DNA of 56,422 nt. It comes from Streptomyces viridochromogenes (lineage in GTDB: Bacteria > Actinomycetota > Actinomycetes > Streptomycetales > Streptomycetaceae). The stretch lies in contig NZ_LGUR01000254.1 of NCBI RefSeq assembly GCF_001270495.1, positions 1 through 56,422 on the forward strand. Direction: 5' to 3'. The position numbers and the translations under genes were made by a program. How positions within the stretch are numbered: position 1 is the first letter of the stretch; the number at the start of each line of letters is the position of its first letter. The notes below the pieces were generated by a model. That model was given only the letters and a program-made list of their open reading frames with translations. It searched no databases and was not told the DNA's origin. Shown in pieces: positions 33,287-42,545 of the stretch.

Positions 33287-34597
33287 CTACACGGGCAGCG
33301 CGGGGAACACGGTCACGGAGCCGTCCTTGCCCCGGGCGATCTCGATCGCCACGTCCATCGGGCGACCACTGACCGAGACGCCGGCACCCAGCTGGTGAAT
33401 ACGGTATGCCGCGCTCATGAGGCGATCGACCTCACCGGTCGTGAAGACGGGTCGCAGACCGTTCGGGCGTGCCAGTTCCAGGGCCGACAGGCGTACCAGG
33501 ACAGCGGCGATGCCCGACTCCAGTTCATCGAGGCGCTGTTGATCGCGCTTGAGTGCGCGGGTGAAGTTCTCGAAGGGGTTACCGGGTTCGCTCTGGGCGT
33601 GCTCGACGGCCTGGAGGGCGACGACCCGCCGCTTCAGCGCGACAGCCAGGGAAGCGAGTTCGAGGTGGGCGCGGAACGTGCCGCCGTGGTCGTCGACGCC
33701 GGGGAACGACTTGGTCAACGTGCCGAGTTCGACGGCCTCGCCCTCGGGCAGTCCGTCGAGCGCGCTCTGCCATCGGGCAAGGCGGCGGTCGGCTTTGCCG
33801 AGCGCCGTGTTGATGGCATGCACCGCCGAGTCGAGTCCCAGCGAGACACCGAGCTTGCCCTGGTCGAGCAGAATCGCGGTGGCTTTGTCGATGGCGTCGC
33901 GGCAGCCGTCGAGTTCGCTGTGCTCGTCGTCGAGCTTCTCCTCCTGAAGCTGCTCCAGCAGTTGTGTGATGTGTTCGATGGCCTGCTGGCGCTTGCGGTC
34001 GGCGTGCGCGCTCACGCCCACCGCCACGGCCATGAGCACGAGTGGAGCGGCCACGGTGAGCGCCGTGCCGCCGGCGGCCGCGGCACCGGCGGTCGCGCCG
34101 GCCCCGCCGGCCGTGCCAGCCGCTGCCGCTCCTCCGACCGGCACGAACCTCGCTTTGGAGGCGATCCTGCCCGTCGAGCTCACGAGCTCACCGTAGATAC
34201 CACCGGCCGCCCCCTTCGGCACCATCGGGCGGACGAGGCCCTGTCCGAACTGGGCGGCGACCTTCGCCGGAACCACCATGCGATACAGATTCTCGCCGGA
34301 AGCGGTCGCTCTGGCCGTCGTGAGGGAAGTGCGCGTCGACTGCGTGATGAACTGCGACAGGTGCTGCGCCAAGGGGCTCGCGGCGTCGAGCGGGATGCCA
34401 CGGCCGCGGTCGATCTTGTCGGGCAGCGGATGCGCCTCCAGCGTGACGATCGGCTGGTCGGCCAGGACGGCCAGCACTCCGCGCAGTTCAGCCAGGCGCT
34501 CAGCGGTCATCGACTCGCCCGCGGTCACCCCTGACACCCGGACGTCAGCGGTCGCCAGCGTCCACACGGGCACGGTCGTCTTGCGGTCGTCAGTCAT
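33287..34597 (-). CDS. protein with hydrophobic segment and coiled coil, last gene of DISARM-like operon
   Basis: I do not recognise a family for this 436-residue protein. Residues ~1-150 are soluble alpha/beta and ~155-178 are almost only Gly/Ala. Residues ~178-198 (TALTVAAPLVLMAVAVGVSAHA) can span or insert into a membrane, and ~200-270 are a charged coiled coil. The rest is mainly helical. A hydrophobic hairpin next to long helices resembles the layout of membrane-acting effectors, which is inference only. GGGGAGACG precedes the ATG. It begins 45 bp after the SF1 helicase stop on the same strand, so it belongs to the sigma-drmA-drmB-helicase operon. Confidence 0.7.
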   Translation of the reverse strand: MTDDRKTTVPVWTLATADVRVSGVTAGESMTAERLAELRGVLAVLADQPIVTLEAHPLPDKIDRGRGIPLDAASPLAQHLSQFITQSTRTSLTTARATASGENLYRMVVPAKVAAQFGQGLVRPMVPKGAAGGIYGELVSSTGRIASKARFVPVGGAAAAGTAGGAGATAGAAAAGGTALTVAAPLVLMAVAVGVSAHADRKRQQAIEHITQLLEQLQEEKLDDEHSELDGCRDAIDKATAILLDQGKLGVSLGLDSAVHAINTALGKADRRLARWQSALDGLPEGEAVELGTLTKSFPGVDDHGGTFRAHLELASLAVALKRRVVALQAVEHAQSEPGNPFENFTRALKRDQQRLDELESGIAAVLVRLSALELARPNGLRPVFTTGEVDRLMSAAYRIHQLGAGVSVSGRPMDVAIEIARGKDGSVTVFPALPV

Positions 34598-34642
34598 CGT
34601 CTCCCCTTGTGATTTGCAGCGTGCTCGTGGCCTCGGTCGCCC

Positions 34643-35764
34643 TCACCGCAGGTGCACCCGCCCGTCCAGCCCCTCCAGGTGCCGCGGCATCCGATTGCCC
34701 TGCCAGTTCAGCACCAGCCGCTCCCGGGCGCGGGTGATCATGACGTAATACGCCATGCGCAGGGCTGCCGACGTGGGGTCGGCGGCGGAGTCTGACTCCG
34801 CGTCGGCGATGACGACCGTGTCGAAGTCGAGGCCCTTGGCGCTGGCGCGGTGGACGAGGACGACGCCTGGGCGGGCGAGGTCGAGGTCGCGATAGCGGCC
34901 GGAGGAGGCCGCCGAGCTGTAGAGCTGGGGCTCCTGGGCCAGGCCCGCGCGCTCCAGGCGGCGCATCAGGTCGGCGGCCGTACGCGCGGAGTTGACGATG
35001 ACGCCGATGCGGTCCCGTGGGTGCCGGGCCGCCAGGGCGGCGATGTCGTCGGCGAGGTCCTTGGTGCCGGAACAGTGGCGGACCACGGGCAGCGTCCCGC
35101 TGCGGAAGGGGATGTCGGGTCGGGTGCCGCCCGTGCGGAAGTGCTCGGCGAGGGAGGCGATCTCGCGGCTGTTGCGGTGGTTCCCACCGATCTCGACACG
35201 GCGGGTGGAGCGGCCGAGGGCGTCGGTGATCTCGGTGAGGGTGGAGTTCGTCTCGGTGAGGCGCTGGCACTCGTCGGCGAGGACCGTGACGGAGGCGGCG
35301 GCGATACGGGCCACCCGGTAGAAGCCGGGCGACAGGTCCTGGCCCTCGTCGACGACGAGGTGGGGCGTGGTCGCGTCGTCCTCGCCGAGCGTCTCGGCGG
35401 CCTGGCCGGTGAGGGCCGTCCAGTCGAACCAGCCGTCCTGGGTGCGCGGTGCGCCGTATCCGAAGTGGCGCAGAACCCAGCCGTGGACGGTGGCGGCCTC
35501 GACGGGGGCACCGGGGACCGTGAGGCCCTGGAGGGTGTCCCGCAGGAGCTGGCGCAGGAGGTTGGAGCGGGTCAGGAGCAGGGTGGGTCTGCCGGTGAGG
35601 GAGAGGTGGACGGCGCGGTGCGCGGCGAGCAGGCTTTTGCCGCTGCCGGGCGGGCCGCTGACGACGTGGTTGCCGGTCAGCGGTAGGGCGTCCAGGCAGT
35701 CGCGCTGGTCGGGCGTGAGGTCCGGGTGGAGGACGGGGGCGTTCGCGGTGGTCATGGGCGTCAT
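34643..35764 (-). CDS. minimal SF1 (UvrD-like) helicase of DISARM-like operon
   Basis: The ~373-residue protein has a complete SF1 helicase core: motif I GPPGSGKS (37-44), Ia TLLLTRSNLL, motif II VVDEGQDL (~137-144), motif III VTVLADECQRL and IV-like GGNHRNSREI. Motif V is VVLVHRASAKGLDFDTVVIAD and motif VI YVMITRARERLVL. The accessory 1B and 2B domains of UvrD/PcrA are essentially absent, making it unusually small. The ATG overlaps the drmB stop as ATGA (35761-35764), so the two are translationally coupled. It probably acts with DrmA/DrmB on foreign DNA or RNA. It is not one of the standard DISARM genes. Confidence 0.87.
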   Translation of the reverse strand: MTPMTTANAPVLHPDLTPDQRDCLDALPLTGNHVVSGPPGSGKSLLAAHRAVHLSLTGRPTLLLTRSNLLRQLLRDTLQGLTVPGAPVEAATVHGWVLRHFGYGAPRTQDGWFDWTALTGQAAETLGEDDATTPHLVVDEGQDLSPGFYRVARIAAASVTVLADECQRLTETNSTLTEITDALGRSTRRVEIGGNHRNSREIASLAEHFRTGGTRPDIPFRSGTLPVVRHCSGTKDLADDIAALAARHPRDRIGVIVNSARTAADLMRRLERAGLAQEPQLYSSAASSGRYRDLDLARPGVVLVHRASAKGLDFDTVVIADAESDSAADPTSAALRMAYYVMITRARERLVLNWQGNRMPRHLEGLDGRVHLR

Positions 35765-37635
35765 CCCAGGGCCGTGGCGGCCGCGTACTCGCGGCTCGCG
35801 GTGAGGACGTCGGTGAAGTAGCCGGGGACGCGGGCGGAGCCGACGACCAGCGCGCGGTCGAGGAGGGTGTTGCCGGTCTGGCAGCTCGTCTCGGGCAGCA
35901 GGGTGCAGGCGTGGCAGGCGGCCCGGTTGAGGTTGCCGAAGCCCTGGCCGGTGTGCTCGGCACACAGCGGGTCGGCCGAGCACCAGGCGGCGGCTTCCAG
36001 CATGCGGATCAGTGTCTCGGCGAAGTGCGGTGCCTCGCCCTGCCGGACCAGACCGCCGAGGGTGCCTTCCGCGTCACCGGCGGCCGTGTAGACCAGCAGT
36101 CCGCGCTGGCCGTACTCGGGGCGGCCGTACACGCGCTCGCGCAGGCTTGCGGTGGTGTAGCCGGAGTCGAAGGAGAGCTGGCGGATGAGGAGATGGGCGA
36201 GGGTGTGCAGGAGCAGGAAGCGGGGGGAGAGGTCGCTGCCGACCGTTTCGGCCAGTTGCTCGTCGCGGAACGACGCGTCCAGGTCCGTACGGACGCCGTG
36301 GACGTGGGCCTGGACGCGGGGGTCGCGTTCCCAGGCGATGAGGCGCTGCTCGTCGAGGGTGAGGACGATGCCCTCGCCGTAGACCTCGGTCGCGGGCAGC
36401 CAGCGCAGGCGGCCGCTGGTGTCGGCGCGTACGAGGGTGCCGTGCGGGGAGTGGCGGCGGAACCCGGTCAGGGCCCGTACCTCGCGCAGGCGGTCGGCGA
36501 GGACGACGCCGTCGATGTGCGCGTCCAGGGTGGCCCAGGGCTCCTCGCTCTCGCCGTCGAGGCCGAGGCCGCCGCGGCGGATCGCGAACTCCTTTGTGGG
36601 CTCCGGGAGTTCGACGGCGTCGAAGGCATACCACTCATCGCGGCTCAGGTCGGGCTTCACCGGCTCCGGCCGCGCGGCGGGCAGGGGCGCGGGTGCGCCC
36701 ATGGCCTCCGCGAGGAGCTGGTCGATGAGGCTGTCGGGGGCGTCGGTGTCCTCCTTGATCATGTCGCGGAAGACGTCGGCCCTGGGCGTGCCGTGTACGT
36801 CGATCAGGTTCGTCCAGTAGCCGTGGTTTCGGACCGTCTCCGCCAAGTCCTGTTCGGCCCGGGGTGGTTCGGCGGTCTGGGGGATGTCCAGGGCCGAGTA
36901 GACCGACGGGTAGTAGACGTTGCCGGCGGTGCGCTGCACAATGTGGACCTGCTGGCCGCAGGTGGCGTTGTCGATCCGGCGCTGCCAGGGGTTGCGGCCG
37001 GAGCAGTGGCCGCCCTGGGGGCCGAGGATGTCGAGCAGGTCCCGCTCGGCGCCGCACGGCTTGCCGCCCTCCCCCGTCGCTCCGCAACGCACCGAGAGCG
37101 CTTCGAGTCCGGACGCGCGGTCGGCGACCCGGAAGCTGAGCCGACGTGCCTTCCATGTCTGCTTCGACTCGGAGCAGGCGGCCCGTCGTTCGGGGGTGAC
37201 GGTGGAGTGGGCCCAGTACCACCAGTCGACGTCGTCGAGGTGGCCGTCCGCGCAGATACGGACGAACCGCATGGGGGTCAGGCGGGGTGCGGCGGCGCAG
37301 GATGTGCAGACGGGCGGCTCGCCCGGCTTCTCGTGCTCGCGCAGGAAGCGGACCATGACCCGGCAGGCCCCGCAGAACAGCCAGCCGGGGAAGCGTACGT
37401 AGGGGACGCCGGGGCGGTCGGGCTGGTCGTAGCGGTCGTTGAGGGTGTGCGGGGCGGCGTAGAAGCCGGTGACACCCAGGCGGTCGGCGAGCCGCTGGGA
37501 CGGGACGGAGGTCTTGAGCTGCGGCCAGTTCTCGATGCCGACGGCGACGAAGGACTCGCCCTGCACGTCGAGTACGGCGCCGACGCCGAAGGGCAGCACG
37601 GTCTGCGCCTGGCGGACCCGGAGTTTGCGCGTCAC
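35761..37635 (-). CDS. drmB: DrmB-like protein, DUF1998 domain
   Basis: The 624-residue protein starts VTRKLRVRQAQTVLPFGVGAVLDVQGESF, the typical DrmB opening. A zinc-ribbon pair follows (C88, C91, C110, C113), with further Cys pairs up to ~220. The C-terminal DUF1998 domain includes LLHTLAHLLIRQLSFDSGYTTASLRERVYG, GLLVYTAAGDAEGTLGGLV and CHACTLLPETSCQTGNTLLDR. In DISARM, DrmB binds DrmA, and the pair recognises and translocates on phage DNA. The GTG start overlaps the drmA stop as GTGA (37632-37635). Length and motifs are intact. Confidence 0.92.
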   Translation of the reverse strand: MTRKLRVRQAQTVLPFGVGAVLDVQGESFVAVGIENWPQLKTSVPSQRLADRLGVTGFYAAPHTLNDRYDQPDRPGVPYVRFPGWLFCGACRVMVRFLREHEKPGEPPVCTSCAAAPRLTPMRFVRICADGHLDDVDWWYWAHSTVTPERRAACSESKQTWKARRLSFRVADRASGLEALSVRCGATGEGGKPCGAERDLLDILGPQGGHCSGRNPWQRRIDNATCGQQVHIVQRTAGNVYYPSVYSALDIPQTAEPPRAEQDLAETVRNHGYWTNLIDVHGTPRADVFRDMIKEDTDAPDSLIDQLLAEAMGAPAPLPAARPEPVKPDLSRDEWYAFDAVELPEPTKEFAIRRGGLGLDGESEEPWATLDAHIDGVVLADRLREVRALTGFRRHSPHGTLVRADTSGRLRWLPATEVYGEGIVLTLDEQRLIAWERDPRVQAHVHGVRTDLDASFRDEQLAETVGSDLSPRFLLLHTLAHLLIRQLSFDSGYTTASLRERVYGRPEYGQRGLLVYTAAGDAEGTLGGLVRQGEAPHFAETLIRMLEAAAWCSADPLCAEHTGQGFGNLNRAACHACTLLPETSCQTGNTLLDRALVVGSARVPGYFTDVLTASREYAAATALG

Positions 37636-40600
37636 TTTCCTGCTCCCGTCACGGTGATCTGGCACTCTCGGTCGACGCTGCGCATGGAGTTGAGGGTCTC
37701 CCACAGGCCGTAGCGCTGCTCGAAGCTCTTGAGCAGGTTGTGCTGCCCCTTGCCCTGGCTGCGGTAGTAGAGGCTCTTGCCCTCGGCCTCCGCCGCCTCG
37801 GTCTGCCGGTACCAGTCGTCCAGGAGGTAGCCGAGTTCCGCGCGGACGTCGGCGCGTACGGCGTCGGCGTCGGCTCCCGTGGCGTCGCGCTCGGCGACCG
37901 CGGCGCGCTCGGCGAGGGCGTCGGCGATCCGCTCGGCCTCGTCCTTGCGGCGGGTGAGCAGTCCGGCCTGGTTCTCCGCGGCCAGGCCGAGCCGGTGGCG
38001 GACGAGGATGACGAGCACGGCGTGCAGGGCGCGGCGGCGGGCGGGCAGGGACCAGGGGGTGATGCTGGCGGGCTCGACGTACCGGTAGAGGGCCCGGTGG
38101 TAGTCGATGAAGGTCTCGTAGTGCGAACGGTCGCGCGGGCGGGTGGCGTTGAAGTAGGTGACGACCAGTCCGGGCACCTGGTGGCGGCCGACGCGGCTGG
38201 TGGCCTGGATGTACTCGGCGGTGGTCTTGGGCTGGCCCTGCATGAGCAGGTACGCGAGCCGCTTCACGTCGACGCCGACGGAGAGCATGTTGGTGCACGG
38301 CAGGAACGAGACCGACCGGGGATCCGTCCACGGCCTTTCGAGGCGGTCGAGGAGGATGGGCTGGTCGGCGCGCGGCACGCTGCTGTCGAGTTGCTGCACG
38401 TGCTCGCCGTCCAGCGCGCGTACGTCCGCGCCCTCGTCGAGCGACCGGAGCTGGGCGGGGATGTCGTCGCCGGCCGCGGTCACGGTCCGGCCCAGCTCGC
38501 GCAGGCTGTGGTGGTAGGCGACGAGGGTCCAGTAGTCGTCGCGGTGCTCCTCGGGAAGCTGGTGGACGCCCTGGAGCATGGCCGCGGTGGTGGCGACGGC
38601 GCCGCGGCCCGCGGTGTGGCCCTGGGCCATGACGCCGAGGTAGAGGCGGCCGGGTCGGCCGGTGTCGGGGACGGCGAAGAAGCTGTCGCGGGCGTCGAGT
38701 CCGGACGGCGGGAAGAGCTGGACGTCCTGGTGGTGCAGGGCGCGCACCTGCTCCGCGGAGCGCCGGATGGTGGCCGTGGCGGCGACGATCTTGGGCGGTC
38801 GGCCGGCCGCGTCGGTGCACAGCTCCAGGACGGCCGCTTCGTAGAGGCCGACGGTGGTGCCGAGCGGCCCGGTGAGCAGGTGCAGCTCGTCCTGGATGAT
38901 CAGCGACGGAGGCGGGTTGCCGGTGCCGGCGCCGAAGAGACGGCCGGAGTCGGGCTCCCAGGCGAGCCGTGCGAACTTGTCGACGGTGCCGAGGACGAAG
39001 GTGGGCGGGTTCCGGTAGAGATGCTGGTCGACGACGGCGACGGGCAGGACGTCGTGGAAGGCGCACTCGTCACGGGGGCAGTTGAAGGCGAAGTCGTCCG
39101 GTTCGGCGCGCACGCCGTAGTCGGAGCGGACGGCGGAGCGGCTCTGCGGCAGGATGCGGGTGCCGCACCACGGGCAGCGGTCGAGGATGAAGACGTCCGT
39201 GGGGTGGCTGGCCTCGCGCTGCTCGTCGAAGGTGGTCTTGGCCGACTCGAAGCTGTTGGGGGTGGTGCTTTCGCCGACCCACAGTCCGATGGTGATCGGC
39301 CTGTCCCCGAGACCGAGTCCGGGTTCGGTGCGGCGCAGGTGTTCCAGGGCGCAGATCGTGGTGGCGGCGCGCTGGAACTGCTGGGTGGTGAGCAGGCTGA
39401 GGGTGTAGCGGCTGAGCACGGCGGTTCCGTCGCCCTCGCCTCGGATCCGGCGCAGGGCGATGGTGAAGGCGGCCAGGAGCAGATAGGCCTCGGTCTTGCC
39501 ACCGCCGGTGGGGAACCAGATCAGGTCGGTGGTCTCGCGGTCGCGGTGATCGGCGTCGGCGACGCCGTCGAGGGCGAGGAGGAAGAAAGCCAGCTGGAAG
39601 GGGCGCCAGGCGGCCTTGGGGTCGACGGGCGGCTCCATGGCCACGGGGTCCGAGCGGTGGCGCCGCTGACCGGCCTGGTCGGAGGCGGAGTGCCGCATCT
39701 GGAGCAGCATGGCGCGCTGGGCGATACGGAAGGCGGCGAGAAGTTCGGGGCGGGCCGGATCGCACAGGGTGCGCACGCCCGCTTCGATCCGGGTGACCGC
39801 CTGGCGGACGCGGCCGAGGATCCGCTCCGCGGCCTCCCGCCCCCAGGGCGGCACCTCGACGGATCGCTGGCCCACGTACCAGGCGTGGTACGCGGCGGCG
39901 AACTCGGCCAGCTCCTCACTGAGTTGATCAGCGCCGACAGCCGGGTCGGCGAGGTGGGAGACGGTGAGCACGGGGGCGTCGAGCGGGCCGCCGGCCCGGG
40001 TGGCGGGCACCTCGGCGCGCGGCAGGGCCTCGCAGGCGAGGAGTGCGACGCCGCCGTCCTCGCCCGGGTCCTCCCGGACGGCACAGCCGTGGCCGACGGC
40101 ATGGGTGACCACATGCCGGTACTGGAGGCGCAGTTCGCGTTCCTCGGGATCGCGACTGGCGAGCCTTACGCTGGGATACGGCAGCACGGCGCCGTCGGTG
40201 GGGCGTACCGTGAGCCGGCACTGGAACAGCATGTCGTCCCAGCTCGGCGCCTTGCCGTCGGAGCCGTCGTGGCGGGCGGTGTTGACGAGGGCGACGGTGA
40301 TCAGCGTGCCGTCGCCGTAGGAGCGGCGGGTCAGCTGGATCTTCGCGCGGCCGTCGAGGACGGGCACTTCCGTCCGGTCAGGGCCGACCGTGTGTGTCTC
40401 CGGCGTGAAGGGGTGGCGCTGCCAGCGCCGCCCACGGCCGGGTTCATTGCGCTGGGTCTCGTAGCGGGCGGCTGCGCAGCTCACCTCGACGTGGGTGGCG
40501 TCGGTGTAGAAGCTGAGGCCGAGGGACGCGGGCAGCCAGCTGTTGGTCTCGGGCACCGGGTCGGGAGCCGGGTCCACGTCGGGGGCGTCCTCCTCGGTGC

Positions 40601-40781
40601 CGGGTGCCTCGGGGTCGTCGGCCGCGAGGGCGAGCTGCCGCTGGAGATCGGCCTGTTGGGGGTAGAGCGTGCCCATGAGGTACTGCCGGTCGGGCGGTGC
40701 GTCGAGCACCTCGTCGTCACCGCCGGCGGGACCGACGAGCTGGCGGGTGAGGTAGTCGACCAGCTCCTGGCGGGGGTCCAT
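37632..40781 (-). CDS. drmA: DrmA-like DISARM helicase
   Basis: The 1049-residue protein is a large SF2-type helicase. The Walker A motif WFPTGGGKTEAYLL lies near residue 422, a DEAH-box variant LIIQDELHLLTGPLGT near 627, and a C-terminal helicase segment QATSRVGRHQVPGLVVTYFNATRPRDRSHYE near 857. The ~380-residue N-terminus is variable. This matches DrmA, which with DrmB forms the DISARM core. GAAGGAA precedes the ATG at 40781. A 168-bp leader separates it from the upstream sigma-factor gene and contains 20-bp tandem repeats and a long pyrimidine tract (minus strand), so translation or transcription of drmA may be controlled separately. Confidence 0.93.
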   Translation of the reverse strand: MDPRQELVDYLTRQLVGPAGGDDEVLDAPPDRQYLMGTLYPQQADLQRQLALAADDPEAPGTEEDAPDVDPAPDPVPETNSWLPASLGLSFYTDATHVEVSCAAARYETQRNEPGRGRRWQRHPFTPETHTVGPDRTEVPVLDGRAKIQLTRRSYGDGTLITVALVNTARHDGSDGKAPSWDDMLFQCRLTVRPTDGAVLPYPSVRLASRDPEERELRLQYRHVVTHAVGHGCAVREDPGEDGGVALLACEALPRAEVPATRAGGPLDAPVLTVSHLADPAVGADQLSEELAEFAAAYHAWYVGQRSVEVPPWGREAAERILGRVRQAVTRIEAGVRTLCDPARPELLAAFRIAQRAMLLQMRHSASDQAGQRRHRSDPVAMEPPVDPKAAWRPFQLAFFLLALDGVADADHRDRETTDLIWFPTGGGKTEAYLLLAAFTIALRRIRGEGDGTAVLSRYTLSLLTTQQFQRAATTICALEHLRRTEPGLGLGDRPITIGLWVGESTTPNSFESAKTTFDEQREASHPTDVFILDRCPWCGTRILPQSRSAVRSDYGVRAEPDDFAFNCPRDECAFHDVLPVAVVDQHLYRNPPTFVLGTVDKFARLAWEPDSGRLFGAGTGNPPPSLIIQDELHLLTGPLGTTVGLYEAAVLELCTDAAGRPPKIVAATATIRRSAEQVRALHHQDVQLFPPSGLDARDSFFAVPDTGRPGRLYLGVMAQGHTAGRGAVATTAAMLQGVHQLPEEHRDDYWTLVAYHHSLRELGRTVTAAGDDIPAQLRSLDEGADVRALDGEHVQQLDSSVPRADQPILLDRLERPWTDPRSVSFLPCTNMLSVGVDVKRLAYLLMQGQPKTTAEYIQATSRVGRHQVPGLVVTYFNATRPRDRSHYETFIDYHRALYRYVEPASITPWSLPARRRALHAVLVILVRHRLGLAAENQAGLLTRRKDEAERIADALAERAAVAERDATGADADAVRADVRAELGYLLDDWYRQTEAAEAEGKSLYYRSQGKGQHNLLKSFEQRYGLWETLNSMRSVDRECQITVTGAGK

Positions 40782-40799
40782 GTGCGGGTTCCTTCGGAT

Positions 40800-40838
40800 G
40801 AGAGTGAGGGGAGAGCGGAGAGGAGAGAGGAGAGAGTG
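40800..40838 (-). repeat. polypyrimidine tract in the drmA leader
   Basis: On the minus strand this stretch is almost only C and T (GAGAGGAGAGAGG-type runs on the plus strand). It sits 20-60 nt upstream of the drmA start. It could be a simple-repeat tract without function. Confidence 0.6.
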
Positions 40839-40850
40839 GTGACGGGCGGC

Positions 40851-40951
40851 GGTGGTGTATGCGCCGGTTGCGGCGCGTATGCGCGGGTTCGGCGGTGTAC
40901 ACACCGGTCGCGGCGGTGTACGCGCGGGTTCGGCGGTGTACGCGCGGGTTC
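40851..40951. repeat. five 20-bp tandem repeats between the sigma gene and drmA
   Basis: Units close to GGCGGTGTACGCGCGGGTTC recur five times at a 20-21-bp period. The last two (40912-40931, 40932-40951) are identical and the others differ at 2-6 positions. Each unit has a central GTACGCGC-like partial palindrome. The array starts at the sigma-factor stop codon and ends about 70 bp before the drmA ribosome binding site. Confidence 0.85.
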
Positions 40952-42545
40952 AGGGGGGCGGCGCCACCAGGCCGTGGCGGGCCGCGTGACCGTAGAACTT
41001 CGCCTTGGCCTTCGATTCGATCTGGCGGATGCGCTCGCGGGTGACTCCGAAGACGACGCCGATCTCCTCCAACGTGTCCGGCTCGTCACCGTCGAGTCCG
41101 GTGCGCCGGACGAGCACGTGCCGCTCGCGCTCGGAGAGCTCCTCCAGGACGAGGCGCAGCCGCGCCATCAACTCCTTACGAATCACCACGACGTCAGGGC
41201 CGGGCAGTTGGCTCGGCCCGATGATCAGGTCACCGAGCGCGGCGTCGTCGCCGATGATCCGGTCCAGGGAGTCGGTGGGCCGGCTGATCCGGCGCACCTC
41301 CTCCACTTCGGCGAAGGTGAGTCCGCTGACGTACGCCACGTTGTCGACGGTCCTGGGGCGGCCTTCGTTCAGGAGCTTGCGCTCGGCGACGGCAACCTTG
41401 CTGACTTTTTCGTGAACGTACGCGGGCAGTCGGATCAGGGTGCCTTCGTCGGCGATGGCCCTAGTGACGGCCTGCTTGATCCACCAGGTCGCGTACGTCG
41501 AGAACTTGAAGCCCTTGGTGGCGTCGAACCTACGGACCGCACGCAGGAGTCCGATGGTTCCGTGCTGGACGAGATCGTCGGCGTCCAGTCCGCGTCCCTG
41601 GTAGCCGAGCGCGATCTTCCAGACGAGCCGCTGGTTGTGCAGGACGAGGCATTCGTAAGCGCGCCACCGCTCGCCGTCACGAGGCAGGGCTGCGATCTCC
41701 TCTACCGGAACATCGCGGCCGAGGCGGTCGGTACGGCCGAGGCGGTCTTCACCGCCGCGCAGGAGCACGGCGAGGCCGACTTCCTCTTCCGCCTTGAGCA
41801 GCACCTTGGCGGTACCGCGCCGCCATCGGTCCGCCTCCAGCACCGCCCTGGCCGCGAGCACGGCGTCGGCCAGTCGCGGGGCCGTGGCGGAATCGGCGGA
41901 GCGGACGGGCTTGCCGCCGGCCGGTACCTTCGCGGGTGCGGCGCTCGGCGTCGCGGTGGATGCGGGTGCCGCGCGCCGCGTCTGACCGGCCGTCACCGCC
42001 TGGCCAGACCTGACGGCACTGACGGACCTGGCGGGACTGACGGGCGGGCGGGGTCGGGTGATCGGGAAGTCGGCGGTCAGCTCACGCGCTTCGGCGGGAC
42101 TGAGCCCGTGCAGCCGTACGACGCCGTCGTGGGCGAGCTTGCCGACGCTGCCGCCCACGTCGGCGTAGCGGGCCAGCATCCGCCGGGCCTGGGCCATGCG
42201 GACGGCCGCTGCGGAAGGGACGGCGGGCGATACCGGGGGCGCTGTCGCGGAAGGGACGGCGGACGATACCGGAGCCGCTGTCGCGGAAAGGGCGGCGGGC
42301 GGTACCGGGGAGGACGCCTTCACCGACGGGACCGCGGCCCGGCGCGAGGCCTTCACATGGATGCCGACCGTAGCGAGCCCCTTCCTGAGCCTCGCTCGCT
42401 GCTCGTCGGTCCTGAGCCCGAGCCGTTCCGCTTCCGCCGCGAAAGCCCGCTGACTGACCAAGCCCGCACGCGAGGCGCAGCCTTTCAGTCTCTTGATGAC
42501 GGACGGCAACTCCGCCTCGATCATGCGCCGTTCGACCTCGGCCAC
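40950..42545 (-). CDS. sigma-70-like factor at the head of the DISARM-like operon
   Basis: The ~531-residue protein has sigma regions 2-4. Region 2 is [60 protein letters not shown] (~290-360); region 3 follows; region 4 is [18 protein letters not shown] and [23 protein letters not shown] (~460-515). The [19 protein letters not shown] block is primary-type (group 1/2), not ECF. Residues ~10-60 ([20 protein letters not shown]) resemble sigma region 1.1; ~60-260 is Ala/Pro/Val-rich linker. The GTG at 42545 follows GGGGGAG. It is the first gene of the minus-strand run leading into drmA. It could redirect RNA polymerase to defence promoters or act as a decoy during infection; this role is inference. 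Confidence 0.88.
   Translation of the reverse strand: MAEVERRMIEAELPSVIKRLKGCASRAGLVSQRAFAAEAERLGLRTDEQRARLRKGLATVGIHVKASRRAAVPSVKASSPVPPAALSATAAPVSSAVPSATAPPVSPAVPSAAAVRMAQARRMLARYADVGGSVGKLAHDGVVRLHGLSPAEARELTADFPITRPRPPVSPARSVSAVRSGQAVTAGQTRRAAPASTATPSAAPAKVPAGGKPVRSADSATAPRLADAVLAARAVLEADRWRRGTAKVLLKAEEEVGLAVLLRGGEDRLGRTDRLGRDVPVEEIAALPRDGERWRAYECLVLHNQRLVWKIALGYQGRGLDADDLVQHGTIGLLRAVRRFDATKGFKFSTYATWWIKQAVTRAIADEGTLIRLPAYVHEKVSKVAVAERKLLNEGRPRTVDNVAYVSGLTFAEVEEVRRISRPTDSLDRIIGDDAALGDLIIGPSQLPGPDVVVIRKELMARLRLVLEELSERERHVLVRRTGLDGDEPDTLEEIGVVFGVTRERIRQIESKAKAKFYGHAARHGLVAPPP

Noticed and set aside
40851..40951. Tandem 20-bp repeats considered as a CRISPR array
   Set aside because: There are no unique spacers between units; the repeats are directly tandem and no cas genes are present.
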